The notes under the pieces: generated by a model
What the model was told of the DNA's origin: nothing
Databases searched by the model: none
The model's input: the letters and a program-made list of their open reading frames with translations, nothing else
Position numbers and translations under genes: made by a program
Shown here: positions 44,078 to 52,730 of the stretch, one piece after another
Layout of the letters: the number at the start of each line of letters is the position of its first letter
Position numbering within the stretch: position 1 is the stretch's first letter
Source of the DNA: Hyphomicrobiales bacterium
GTDB taxonomy: Bacteria; Pseudomonadota; Alphaproteobacteria; Rhizobiales; Rhizobiaceae
NCBI GenBank assembly: GCA_900468805.1
Contig: UEIF01000027.1
Coordinates: 62,001 to 126,000 of the forward strand
Direction: 5' to 3'
Length of the DNA: 64,000 nt

Positions 44078-45148
44078 ATGGCAGAGATCGCCGCCATGCC
44101 GATCGAAGCTGAGGAAGGCAGGGCGCGTTATCGCGCCCTCGCCCGCCGCAAGCTGATGATCCTCTTTGCCATGACGGCAGCGCTCTGCCTGTCCTTCGCC
44201 ATCGATCTCGCCTGGGGGCCGGCGCGTTACGGCCTCGACGAGGTGGTGGCCGCCCTCCTCGACCCCGACTCCGTCTCAGCGCAGATCCGCGCCGTCGTCT
44301 GGGATATCCGCATGCCGGTCGCCGTCATGGCGATCGTCGTCGGCGCCTCGCTCTCGGTTGCCGGTGCGCAGATGCAGACGATCCTTGCCAATCCGCTGGC
44401 CAGCCCCTTCACGCTTGGCATTTCAGCCGCCGCAAGCTTCGGCGCCGCGCTCGCCATCGTCACCAGCGTGCCGATCCTGCCGGTTGCCGCCGGCCTGCTG
44501 GTCCCGGTCAATGCCTTCATCATGGCGCTGGTCGCGACACTCTTCATCCATTTCATCTCGCAGGCGCGCGGCGTTTCGGTGCAGACCGTCGTGCTGCTCG
44601 GCATCGCGCTGGTCTTCACCTTCAATGCGGCCCTCGCCTTCCTGCAATATCTCGCCTCCGAACAGGCGCTGTCGGCCGTCGTCTTCTGGACCATGGGCAG
44701 CCTTACCAAGGCCACCTGGCCGAAGATCTGGATCACGCTTGCGGTGCTGCTCTTCGCCCTGCCCCTCTTTGCCCGCCATGCCTGGGCGCTGACGGCGATC
44801 CGCCTCGGCGAGGACAAGGCGGCGAGCTTCGGCGTCAATGTGCGTCGCATCCGGCTGGAAACGATGCTGATCATCTCGCTGCTGGCCGCCGTTCCCGTCA
44901 GCTTCGTCGGCACGATCGGCTTCGTCGGCCTCGTCGGCCCGCATATCGCCCGCATGATCCTCGGCGAAGACCAGCGCTTCTTCCTGCCGGGCTCGATTCT
45001 GTCAGGCGCATTGCTGCTGTCGGTCACCTCGATCGTCTCGAAGTCTATCATTCCGGGCGTCGTCTTCCCGATCGGCATCATCACGGCGCTGGTCGGCGTA
45101 CCCTTCTTCTTCTCGCTCATCCTCTCGAACAGGAGCCGCTCATGGTAG
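44078..45148 (+). CDS. FecCD-family ABC permease (system 2)
   Basis: 356 residues, about ten membrane helices. WDIRMPVAVMAIVVGASLSVAGAQMQTILANPLASPFTLG and VGLVGPHIARMILGED...PGVVFPIGIITALVGVPFFF are the FecCD hallmarks. Only one permease gene is present here, so a homodimer is expected, in contrast to the two-permease system at 26.5 kb. Begins 5 bp after the binding-protein stop and overlaps the ATPase start by 7 bp. Confidence 0.92.
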   Translation: MAEIAAMPIEAEEGRARYRALARRKLMILFAMTAALCLSFAIDLAWGPARYGLDEVVAALLDPDSVSAQIRAVVWDIRMPVAVMAIVVGASLSVAGAQMQTILANPLASPFTLGISAAASFGAALAIVTSVPILPVAAGLLVPVNAFIMALVATLFIHFISQARGVSVQTVVLLGIALVFTFNAALAFLQYLASEQALSAVVFWTMGSLTKATWPKIWITLAVLLFALPLFARHAWALTAIRLGEDKAASFGVNVRRIRLETMLIISLLAAVPVSFVGTIGFVGLVGPHIARMILGEDQRFFLPGSILSGALLLSVTSIVSKSIIPGVVFPIGIITALVGVPFFFSLILSNRSRSW

Positions 45149-45894
45149 CGCTTCAGCTGCAATCGGTCGGCGCCTATCACGGCCGCAAGCTCTTCGTCGA
45201 AGACGTATCGACGCCGAAGCTGAAATCGGGTGAAGTCGTCGCCGTCATCGGCCCGAATGCGGCCGGCAAGTCGACGCTCTTCAAGCGCATCACCGGCCTC
45301 TTGAAAGGGCCGGGAAAGGTGCTGGTCGAAGGCGCAAAAAGCAGGAACGCCATCAGCTACATGCCGCAGGATACATCGGCCAATGCGGTGCTGACGGTCT
45401 ATGAATCGATCCTGCTGGCCCGCAAGCAGGGCCAGTCCTGGGGCGTCAGCGACCAGGATCTCAGGCTGATCGACGACATCATGAAGGCGCTGAACATCGA
45501 GGCAATCGCCTTCCGCGATCTCGGCGCGTTGTCAGGCGGACAGCGCCAGCTCGTCTCCATCGCCCAGGCGCTGGTGCGCGAGCCCGAGATCATGCTGATG
45601 GACGAACCGACCAGCGCGCTCGATCTTCACCGGCAGGTGGAGGTGCTCGATTTCATGCAACGCCAGGCCCGCAAGCGCGGCATGCTCGTGCTGATCGCCA
45701 TCCACGATCTCAATCAGGCGCTGCGCTTTGCCGACAAGGTCCTGGTCATCCAGAACGGCCGCATGCGTGCCTGCGGCGAGCCACGCGATGTGGTCACCGT
45801 CGACATGCTGCGCGAGGTCTACAAGATCCACGCCCGCATCGAGAAATGCTCGAGGGATCATGACCACGTCATCGTCGACGGCACGGCGCATTGA
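45142..45894 (+). CDS. Metallophore ABC importer ATPase (system 2)
   Basis: 250 residues. AVIGPNAAGKSTLFKRITGLL (Walker A, with the unusual NAAGKS), YMPQDT (Q-loop), GALSGGQRQLVSIAQALV (signature), IMLMDEPTSALDL (Walker B) and IAIHDLNQAL (H-loop) are present. Powers the permease encoded just upstream. The 7-bp overlap indicates coupled translation. An intrinsic terminator-like hairpin follows at 45903-45934. Confidence 0.93.
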   Translation: MVALQLQSVGAYHGRKLFVEDVSTPKLKSGEVVAVIGPNAAGKSTLFKRITGLLKGPGKVLVEGAKSRNAISYMPQDTSANAVLTVYESILLARKQGQSWGVSDQDLRLIDDIMKALNIEAIAFRDLGALSGGQRQLVSIAQALVREPEIMLMDEPTSALDLHRQVEVLDFMQRQARKRGMLVLIAIHDLNQALRFADKVLVIQNGRMRACGEPRDVVTVDMLREVYKIHARIEKCSRDHDHVIVDGTAH

Positions 45895-45902
45895 CAGCAT
45901 CA

Positions 45903-45934
45903 AAAAGGGCGCGCCGTAAAGCGACGCGCCTTTC
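45903..45934. terminator. Bidirectional intrinsic terminator
   Basis: GGCGCG and CGCGCC arms enclose an 11-nt loop, with AAAAA on the left and TTTCC on the right. It can end the importer 2 operon on the plus strand and, with the T-run on the complementary strand, the convergent gene ending at 45964. Confidence 0.65.
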
Positions 45935-45963
45935 CGTTCCAACCTGCCATCGGCACCAAACTC

Positions 45964-46719
45964 TTATCGCCCGCGCGGCAAGGTCTGGTCCTGCCGCATC
46001 CCGTCGACGTCCTGCGCCTGGCGAAGCTCGCGCTCCGCACGCTCCCTGGATTCTTCCACGGTGCGGTGGTGTCCGGTCGGCAGGATGTCGTCGCGCAGTT
46101 CCTGATCGAGCGGGGCCCCTTCATCGAGATCCTCGGCACGAGCTCCGGGCGAGGCCGGATCGCCTCGACGCCCGATCGGCTGCGCTACACCGGCCACATC
46201 GGCTGCAAAGATATCGTCCTGTACAGCACTCGCCTGCCGGGCACGCTCGGCGTCATCGTCACGAGCCCGGCTTGCATCATATCGCGATGCTACGAGGGCC
46301 TCGTTCGACTTGCTGATATCCCAGCCCTCCGCCCGCCAGAGGTCCGCGCGCTCGTCCATGTCGATGCAGCCTTCGTCGTCGAGAATGTCGTGGGCGATAC
46401 CGTAGGTCGCATCGTCAACTCCGACGGAGACCAGAAAGCCGCCGCGGCGCAGGCCTTCGGCATAGACCGAGCGGTCCTCATCGGGAAACAGCCAGTCCTC
46501 CAGCTTCGACCAGAACCCACCACGGTCGTCGCCGGCAACGCCGGCCTTGTCGCCATCGGCTTCGTATCCCGGCATCATTCTGATATCGGTGACACCCAAA
46601 TTCTTCAGCCGGTCGATCGCGCTCTCGGCATCGTTACGGCTGTCGAAGAAAGCGGTCAGCGTGCTGTGGCCGTCGCCCCCTGAGAATTCGGGGGCGCCGT
46701 CATTATAGAGATTGCTCAT
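45964..46719 (-). CDS. General-stress-protein-17M-like N-domain with long charged tail
   Basis: 251 residues. The first ~110 (TLTAFFDSRNDAESAIDRLKNLGVTDIRMMPGY ... GGFLVSVGVDD) match the small alpha/beta domain of general stress protein 17M-like proteins. The remainder is hydrophilic, rich in Asp, Arg, Glu and Gln, and likely disordered. No signal peptide. ATG 46719 lies behind GGAGGAAT, which fixes the start; the frame continues upstream to 47025 without meaning. Probably a stress-induced cytosolic protein of unknown activity. Confidence 0.7.
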   Translation of the reverse strand: MSNLYNDGAPEFSGGDGHSTLTAFFDSRNDAESAIDRLKNLGVTDIRMMPGYEADGDKAGVAGDDRGGFWSKLEDWLFPDEDRSVYAEGLRRGGFLVSVGVDDATYGIAHDILDDEGCIDMDERADLWRAEGWDISKSNEALVASRYDASRARDDDAERARQASAVQDDIFAADVAGVAQPIGRRGDPASPGARAEDLDEGAPLDQELRDDILPTGHHRTVEESRERAERELRQAQDVDGMRQDQTLPRGR

Positions 46720-46804
46720 TGGGATTCCTCCTCGAGGTCTTTCCTCTCCGCAAACGGACGAACAAGCTCGATGTTCCGCTCTTATCTCCGGAAGTCGGAT
46801 CTCC

Positions 46805-48118
46805 TTATGAGCGCAACGTCCTGAACGCGGCCCGGACCTCCTCTGCGAAGAGATCAGGCTCCTCCCAGGCGGCGAAATGACCGCCTTTTGCAGCCACATT
46901 GTAGTAGACGAGCTGCGGATAGGCTTTCGTGAGCCATTGCCGCGGCGGCCTGTAGACCTCGCCTGGAAAGACCGTGACGGCGACCGGAACCTTGACGGGT
47001 TCCAGCTTCGCGCCGGCAGCGACATTCTCCCAATAGATGCGCCCGCTCGAAGGCCCGGTATTGGTCAGCCAGTAGAGCGTGATATTGTCGAGAATGGCAT
47101 CCTTGCCGAGCGCCTGTTCCGGGTCACCGCGGGTAAACACCCAGTCGGCGATCTTGTCATAGAGCCAGGCCGCCAGGCCCACGGGGGAATCCGCGAGCCC
47201 GTAGCCGATCGTTTCCGGACGGGTTCCCATGATCGCCGCATAGCCGAAACCATTGTTGAGAAAATCCCGCGCCTCTTGAAAGATGACCTTCTGCTCCGGC
47301 GACAGACTATCGGGCGCCGGCGCCCCGCTCATCAGCCCCTGTGCTGCATCCGGCGGAAAGGTCGTGGCGCGCTCGACCCTATTCACATGGATGCCGCGCA
47401 GCCCCTCGGGCGCCTGCCGCCCCAGCGCATCGCTGATGATCGCGCCCCAGTCGCCGCCCTGCGAGACATAGCTGGTATAACCGAGGCGTTTCATCAGCAC
47501 GTCCCAGGCAGCAGCTATGCGCCGCGGGTTCCAGCCCGTTTCCTTGGGCTTGCCGGAAAAGCCGAAGCCGGGGATCGAGGGGATCACCAGATGGAACGCA
47601 TCGTCGGCCACACCGCCATGCGCGGTCGGGTCGGTCAGCGGGCCGATCACGTCGAGCAGTTCGAACACCGATCCCGGCCAGCCATGCGTCATGATCAGCG
47701 GCAGGGCATTCTCGTGGCGCGATCGCACATGGATGAAATGGATATCCACGCCGTCGATCCCGGTCACGAATTGCGGAAAAGCGTTCAGCTTCGCCTCGGC
47801 CTTGCGCCAGTCGTAGGAAGACTGCCACTCGTCCACCAGCGCCTTCAGCCTCTCGGGCTGCACACCCTGGGATCGGTCGCGCACGGTCTCTCCATCAGGC
47901 CAGCGCGTGGTCGCAAGCCGCCGCCGGAGATCGGCAAGGGCTGCCTCGGGAACCTCGGACCGAAATGGGCGGATCTCGCCGCTGAGCGCGCCTGCATCGA
48001 CGGGATCGGCCGCAGCCGCAGGCGACAAAAGCATCGCCGTCAGCCCCGCTGCCGTGCCCGCAAACAACAGCGAACGCCGTGACATCCTTAGTCTCTCGAT
48101 TGATTGTTCTGATATCAT
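46805..48118 (-). CDS. Epoxide hydrolase-type alpha/beta hydrolase, exported
   Basis: 437 residues. A twin-arginine-like signal (MSRRSLLFAGTAAGLTAMLLSPAAA) is followed by the epoxide hydrolase N-terminal domain (IRPFRSEVPEAALADLRRRLATTRWPD) and an alpha/beta hydrolase fold. HGWPGSVFE is the oxyanion motif, QGGDWGA carries the nucleophilic Asp, and KGGHFAAWEEPD carries the catalytic His. It should open epoxides or related electrophiles in the periplasm. Start 48118 (MISEQS) is chosen; a longer frame to 48136 is possible. Opposite strand to the second alpha/beta hydrolase at 48905. Confidence 0.88.
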   Translation of the reverse strand: MISEQSIERLRMSRRSLLFAGTAAGLTAMLLSPAAAADPVDAGALSGEIRPFRSEVPEAALADLRRRLATTRWPDGETVRDRSQGVQPERLKALVDEWQSSYDWRKAEAKLNAFPQFVTGIDGVDIHFIHVRSRHENALPLIMTHGWPGSVFELLDVIGPLTDPTAHGGVADDAFHLVIPSIPGFGFSGKPKETGWNPRRIAAAWDVLMKRLGYTSYVSQGGDWGAIISDALGRQAPEGLRGIHVNRVERATTFPPDAAQGLMSGAPAPDSLSPEQKVIFQEARDFLNNGFGYAAIMGTRPETIGYGLADSPVGLAAWLYDKIADWVFTRGDPEQALGKDAILDNITLYWLTNTGPSSGRIYWENVAAGAKLEPVKVPVAVTVFPGEVYRPPRQWLTKAYPQLVYYNVAAKGGHFAAWEEPDLFAEEVRAAFRTLRS

Positions 48119-48202
48119 GACATGCATCCTTTCCATCGGAAGATTCGCAGGCGCATTTCAGACGCGGAACACTATGCGCCTGAAATCCGCCCGATGCGAT
48201 TG

Positions 48203-48643
48203 TCAGACCTCGTCCGGCCCGGCGCGATAGACCAGGAACTTGTTACCCTCGGGGTCGCGGAAATAGGCGCAGTAAGGCCCCTCGCCATTCTCCCCGCGCG
48301 GCCCCGGCGCGCCCTCATCCGAGCCGCCGGCCCGCAGCGCCGTTGCATAGGCCTCGCGCACCTTTGCGCGCGAACGTGCCTCGAAAGCCACCATGCCGCC
48401 ATTGCCGACGCTTGCCGGCCTGCCGTCGAAGGGCTTCACCACGCCGAATTCCAGCGTGCGTTCGCCGTAGTAGACCGCCCGGCCGGGCTGCACCAGAAAA
48501 CGGCCGATGCCGAAGACGGCCATGAGCTTGTCGTAGAATTCGCCCGCAGCCTCGAGATTTCCGGTACCAACGGTCGAATGCCCCGGCAGGCCACGCACCC
48601 TCTCGGGCTGGGCGATTTTCAGATTTACGGTCATATCGTTCAT
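48203..48643 (-). CDS. VOC-superfamily (glyoxalase-like) protein
   Basis: 146 residues. LPGHSTVGTGNLEAAGEFYDKLMAVFGIGRFLVQPGRAVYYG and the closing YCAYFRDPEGNKFLVYRAGP form the paired VOC modules, with His and Glu residues that could bind a metal. Members of this group are annotated glyoxalase/bleomycin-resistance proteins; the substrate is unknown. Two ATGs (48643, 48634) are possible. It is upstream of, and on the same strand as, the epoxide hydrolase with an 84-bp gap. Confidence 0.85.
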   Translation of the reverse strand: MNDMTVNLKIAQPERVRGLPGHSTVGTGNLEAAGEFYDKLMAVFGIGRFLVQPGRAVYYGERTLEFGVVKPFDGRPASVGNGGMVAFEARSRAKVREAYATALRAGGSDEGAPGPRGENGEGPYCAYFRDPEGNKFLVYRAGPDEV

Positions 48644-48904
48644 GTTTCATCGTCCTTTCATGGGGCAGCACGGTCTCTGCCTGCTGCCTGCGTTGGACGC
48701 GGGCCATTCCCCGGCACCGCGGATGGAGATGATGTACGGCGCGTGCCGATCGCCCGGTACTGAGGGAAAGTGAGAGGCAGACTCTCATGACTGCCCTCTA
48801 CCGACGGCAGGCGCGATGCACGATTCTATCGTCGAGAATTCACCCCGATCGCGGCCATCAGGCTCCACAGCAGACACGGCCGCCGGAGAGGAAGGACAAC
48901 GGAC

Positions 48905-49855
48905 ATGCTGACATCTTCACTTGGAACACTGCTCGTCGCCGCCGCAATCACGGGCACCACGCTTACCCCGGTAAGCGCCGGAACGACTGAAGCAGCAAAG
49001 CCTGAAACCGGCACCATCGTCATCGGCGGGGATATCACCCTGCGGCGGCTCGTGGTGCACAATCCGGCGGCGAAAGGCACCGTGCTGTTCCTGCACGGCT
49101 TTCCCGAAACCTCTGCCGTCTGGAGCAATATCGCAGCCGCGCTCGGCAACGAATTCGAGGTGCATGCCTTCGACTGGCCGGGATACGGCAAGTCCTCAAG
49201 GCCATCAGCCGAAAACTTCTCCTATTCAGCGCGTGATTATGCCGATGTGCTGAAGGCCTATATCGACACGGCCGGCATCGACCGATCGAAGCTGACGATC
49301 TATGCCGCCGATATCGGCGCCCTGCCCGCGCTGCTTCTCGCCCTCGATGAACCCGATATCGCACGGCGCATCATCGTCAGCGATTTCGCCCCCTTCAACC
49401 GGCCTGATTACATGTATGAGAGCCTGCAGAACCTGAAGACGGAGCCCGCGGCCTCCAGAACCCGCGCCTACATGAACCAGACGAGCGACGAGATCCTCGA
49501 AAACACCTACAGGCGCGGCCTGCCTGACGATAAGCAGTTCGATCTTGCCGCGGACGTGAAGGAAGACATGATCCGCGGCTGGAGCCACGGCACCCTCACC
49601 CCCGCCGATGCCTTCTACCACTACTATTCGAAATTCACGCGGGATCAGGATTTCCTCGAGGCCAACCTCGGCAGGCTCACGACGCCGGTGAAGATCGTCT
49701 GGGGCGAAAAGGACATCTATATCGACAAGCGGATGGGCCTGGAATTGTCAGGCAGGATCGGCGCCACGCTCGATATCCTGCCCGGCATCGGCCACTATCC
49801 GCATCTGCAGGCGCCGGAACGCGTCGTCGCGGAGGTCCGCGCTTCACTCGATTGA
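48905..49855 (+). CDS. Exported alpha/beta hydrolase, dehalogenase/epoxide-hydrolase-like
   Basis: 316 residues. Signal peptide LGTLLVAAAITGTTLTPVSAG. The alpha/beta hydrolase fold shows LFLHGFPETSAVWSNIA (oxyanion region), IYAADIGALPALLLAL, where the nucleophile elbow has Asp instead of Ser as in haloalkane dehalogenases and epoxide hydrolases, and GIGHYPHLQAPE (catalytic His). Periplasmic detoxification is likely. Convergent with the LysR gene, overlapping its end by 12 bp. Confidence 0.88.
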   Translation: MLTSSLGTLLVAAAITGTTLTPVSAGTTEAAKPETGTIVIGGDITLRRLVVHNPAAKGTVLFLHGFPETSAVWSNIAAALGNEFEVHAFDWPGYGKSSRPSAENFSYSARDYADVLKAYIDTAGIDRSKLTIYAADIGALPALLLALDEPDIARRIIVSDFAPFNRPDYMYESLQNLKTEPAASRTRAYMNQTSDEILENTYRRGLPDDKQFDLAADVKEDMIRGWSHGTLTPADAFYHYYSKFTRDQDFLEANLGRLTTPVKIVWGEKDIYIDKRMGLELSGRIGATLDILPGIGHYPHLQAPERVVAEVRASLD

Positions 49856-50764
49856 GCAGTAACTGCGGCAGGCCTCCCGCAGCCGCGGCAGCGTCCAGTC
49901 GATGAAGGAGCGCACCTTGAGCGCCAGAAAGCCCTGCCGCGGATAGACGATATGGATCGGCTGCGGCGCTCCCGCATAATCACCGAGAACAGGCACCAGA
50001 GCACCCGATACAAGCTCGTCGGGGATCTGGTAGTCGAAGAGCCGCGCAATACCCGCCCCACCCACGGCGGCAGCAACGCAGTTCGCCGCCGTATTGACCT
50101 CGATGCGACGGCGCGGGACCACTTCGAACGGCCGGCCATCGATATCGAAGGTCCAGAAGAAAGTCCTGCTGTTGAAGATGATCCCGTCATGATCGGCCAG
50201 TTCGCCCGGATGCTGCGGAGATCCGCAGCGCTTGAGATAATCGGGGCTCGCGCAGGTCAGAATCCGGAATTCGGCAACCTTCACCGCATAGAGAGAGCTG
50301 TCCGCCAGCGCGCCCAGCCGGATGGCGATATCCACCTGCTCGCTGACGAGATGCACGGTGCGATCGAGCGACAGCATGTTCAGGGAAACCTCGGGATGCT
50401 CCGCCAGAAAGCCAAGCGCGATCGGCAGCACATAGCGATTGCCGAACTCCACCGGCATGGTGATCGTCAGCATTCCCCTCGGCCGCTGGTATTCGCCGGA
50501 AGCTCGCCGCTCCGCCTCCTCCATGTCAGCAATGATCTTGCGGGCAGCCTCGACATAGTCGCGCCCGGCATCGGTCAACTGCAGGTTCCGGCTGGTGCGG
50601 ATGATGAGGCTGGCGCCAAGCAGCCGCTCCAGCTCCGCGACCTTGCGGCTGACGCTCGGCAACGGCGCATTCAGCCGCTTGCTGCCCGCCGACAAACTGC
50701 CGGCATCGACAACGGCAAGCAACACGCGCATCGCATCCAGCCGATCCATCCCTGCCGCCTTCAT
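49844..50764 (-). CDS. LysR-family transcriptional regulator
   Basis: 306 residues. The winged helix MDRLDAMRVLLAVVDAGSLSAGSKRLNAPLPSVSRKVAELERLLGASLIIRTSRN is of the CrgA/DmlR-like subgroup, followed by the effector-binding domain with PRGMLTITMPVEFG and SRTFFWTFDIDGRP. ATG 50764 or 50749 are both acceptable; upstream codons to 50851 are not. It overlaps the convergent exported hydrolase by 12 bp. The regulated genes are not evident. Confidence 0.92.
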   Translation of the reverse strand: MKAAGMDRLDAMRVLLAVVDAGSLSAGSKRLNAPLPSVSRKVAELERLLGASLIIRTSRNLQLTDAGRDYVEAARKIIADMEEAERRASGEYQRPRGMLTITMPVEFGNRYVLPIALGFLAEHPEVSLNMLSLDRTVHLVSEQVDIAIRLGALADSSLYAVKVAEFRILTCASPDYLKRCGSPQHPGELADHDGIIFNSRTFFWTFDIDGRPFEVVPRRRIEVNTAANCVAAAVGGAGIARLFDYQIPDELVSGALVPVLGDYAGAPQPIHIVYPRQGFLALKVRSFIDWTLPRLREACRSYCSIE

Positions 50765-50997
50765 CCCGCTTTTCCCGCGGAGAATCTTAAACCTTCGAAA
50801 CTCTGACCGATAGATGATCCATGTCCATCGCGGCCAAGTCACCAGCTTCACCCGTTCCCCGGAAACGATCCCCCTCGGCCTGGCCTACTCTGTGGCGCGG
50901 CCGGTGTTTATTTCGACGAGGCGATCATGGATGATCGTGGTGGACGGATGTTCGTCTGCTCGGCTACGGATAATAGCGAGAGCAACCGGAACCCTGA

Positions 50998-51738
50998 ATG
51001 AAAACCGTCCGCATCGCCGCCGCCCAAACCCTGGAATATCGCGAAAATGTCGAGGCCGCCCTGACATGCGCGCTCCACATGATCCGTAAGGCCGAAGCGG
51101 AAGACGCCCGCCTCCTCTGCTTTCCGGAAGGTTTTCTGCAGGGCTACCTGACGGAATACGAAGCGGCACGACGAGCTGCGATGGATCTCGGATCTCAGGC
51201 ATTCGCAGCCGTCATGAGCAGGCTCGCAGATGCCGGCCCCATGATCGTCATGGGCATGATCGAGGTGCAAGGCGAAGCGTTGTTCAACACTGCGGTCGTC
51301 ATTGAAAAGGGCAAGCTGATCGGCCGATATCGCAAGGCGCATCTGCTCAAGGGAGAAAGGTTCTTCCAGCCTGGCACCGAGACGCCTGTCTTCACGATCG
51401 ATGGCCTGCGGTTCGGCATCAACATCTGCTACGACACTGGTTTCTCCGAGGCCGCCCGCAAGGTCGCACTCACAGGCGCATCTCTCCTCGTCTGCTGCGC
51501 CAACAACATGATGCCGCGCGCCAATGCCGAGAAATTCCGGGACATGCACAATGCCGCCAGAGGCGAACGCTGCCGCGAAACCGGACTTTGGCTCATATCC
51601 GCTGACGTGACAGGAGAACGCGATGGGCGCATTTCGTGGGGGCCGACGGCGGTGTTGAACCCGGCGGGCGAAGTGGAAGCCCAACTCCCCCTCGAATCTC
51701 CCGGCCTGCTGGTCTTCGATATTGCCGGCGAGCTGTAG
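50998..51738 (+). CDS. Nitrilase-superfamily carbon-nitrogen hydrolase
   Basis: 246 residues with the Glu-Lys-Cys triad: FPEGFLQGYL (Glu), YRKAHLLKGERFFQPG (Lys) and FGINICYDTGFSEAARKVALTGA (Cys). Hydrolyses the C-N bond of an amide or nitrile in the cytosol; omega-amidase-like or N-carbamoyl-type substrates are typical at this size. ATG 50998. Divergent from the LysR gene (start 50764), which could control it. Confidence 0.9.
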   Translation: MKTVRIAAAQTLEYRENVEAALTCALHMIRKAEAEDARLLCFPEGFLQGYLTEYEAARRAAMDLGSQAFAAVMSRLADAGPMIVMGMIEVQGEALFNTAVVIEKGKLIGRYRKAHLLKGERFFQPGTETPVFTIDGLRFGINICYDTGFSEAARKVALTGASLLVCCANNMMPRANAEKFRDMHNAARGERCRETGLWLISADVTGERDGRISWGPTAVLNPAGEVEAQLPLESPGLLVFDIAGEL

Positions 51739-51812
51739 TCGCCACCGCAGAATTGGTGCCGACCTCAAGCGGAATATACTTCACACCAATGCGCCTTGCC
51801 GGCGCAACTCGT

Positions 51813-52145
51813 TCACAGATACCTCGGAACCTTGCGCTCCAGAAGGCTGACCAGCATCGGATCCATGAACTCGTAATCATCGGGAATGTCGAGGCAGATA
51901 ATGCGCTTGCCATTCAGCGACTTGCGGAATTTGCGGGTGAGTTTGGCGCGATGCGCCTTCTCCATCACGAAGATGATGTCGGCCCACTCCACCTGCTCCG
52001 CATCGAGCGGATTGCAGGCATCATTATTCGTTCCTGCCGACGATACCTCGATGTCCTCGCGCACGGAAAACACCTGCTCGGCGGTCGGGCTTCGCAGCTT
52101 GTTCTGGCTGCACACGAACAGCACGTTTCGAGGTTTGATCGACAT
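51813..52145 (-). CDS. Low-molecular-weight phosphatase-like protein
   Basis: 110 residues. VLFVCSQNKLRSPTAEQVF is the P-loop: a Cys-x5-Arg signature at the N-terminus, as in LMW protein tyrosine phosphatases and arsenate reductases. The C-terminal catalytic Asp-Pro appears as DIPDDYEFMDPML. It is shorter than classical ~150-residue LMW-PTPs but typical of a compact bacterial subgroup. Start MSIKPRNVL at 52145. Divergent from the bufferin operon with ~220 bp between. Confidence 0.85.
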   Translation of the reverse strand: MSIKPRNVLFVCSQNKLRSPTAEQVFSVREDIEVSSAGTNNDACNPLDAEQVEWADIIFVMEKAHRAKLTRKFRKSLNGKRIICLDIPDDYEFMDPMLVSLLERKVPRYL

Positions 52146-52288
52146 ATCGAAGCCTGTCCGCAAAGTGGGATGCACCAGCATAAGCACCATCATCGCGCCC
52201 GGCAAAGCATATTCCGTTGCCGGAATAGCGCGGGAAAGGCCGCCTCCGCGCCCCAAAACGCCATCACGCGTTCGTTACCTCCCCGCCT

Positions 52289-52314
52289 GTAACAACCTGC
52301 TCTCTCCTTGCGAA
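52289..52314 (+). promoter_or_regulatory. Candidate ECF-sigma promoter of the bufferin operon
   Basis: GTAACAA at 52289-52295 and TGCGAA at 52309-52314, 54 bp before the precursor start codon. The same elements with identical spacing lie before the ECF sigma gene (55165-55190). GTAAC-type -35 and CGWA-type -10 elements suit an ECF factor. A GTTAC 10 bp upstream makes an inverted GTTAC-N10-GTAAC. Confidence 0.65.
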
Positions 52315-52367
52315 TACCCCGACGTGCCCCGCTGAAACAGGGGCATTACGAGCAACGGAGACTATCA

Positions 52368-52682
52368 ATGTTGAAGACTTCCATCAGCACCGCCCTTCTT
52401 GCCGGCGCAATCACCTCCGCACTCGCCACGATGGCAAGTGCTGCCCCGCTGACAAAGGCCGAGGCCGCGGCTGCGACCGCTGCCCACAAGGAAAAGTGCT
52501 ACGGCGTCGCCCTGAAGGGCCAGAACGATTGCGCTGGCGGCCCGGGCACGACATGCCAGGGCACTTCGGTGAAGGACTTCCAGGGCAACTCGTGGAAATT
52601 CGTCCAGGGCGGCACCTGCGCCTCGCTTGATCTGCCGGGCGATCGTCATGGTTCGCTGAAGCCGCTGACGCGCGACATCTAA
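52368..52682 (+). CDS. bufA: Bufferin-type RiPP precursor (DUF2282, BufA1-like)
   Basis: 104 residues. A Sec signal peptide (ISTALLAGAITSALATMASAA) is followed by a helical spacer and a core with four cysteines at 44, 55, 63 and 84, in KCYGVALKGQNDCAGG, TTCQGTSV and GGTCASLD, which is the DUF2282/bufferin pattern. In bufferins, the MNIO enzyme converts core cysteines into thiooxazole-type heterocycles, and the exported peptide then buffers copper in the periplasm. First gene of bufA-bufB-bufC-doxX; ATG 52368. That this peptide is modified and binds copper is inferred from family and context. Confidence 0.88.
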   Translation: MLKTSISTALLAGAITSALATMASAAPLTKAEAAAATAAHKEKCYGVALKGQNDCAGGPGTTCQGTSVKDFQGNSWKFVQGGTCASLDLPGDRHGSLKPLTRDI

Positions 52683-52730
52683 GCACCCGAAACCAGAGCA
52701 TAAAACCAAATAAGGAAAGCGGAGGCAAAC

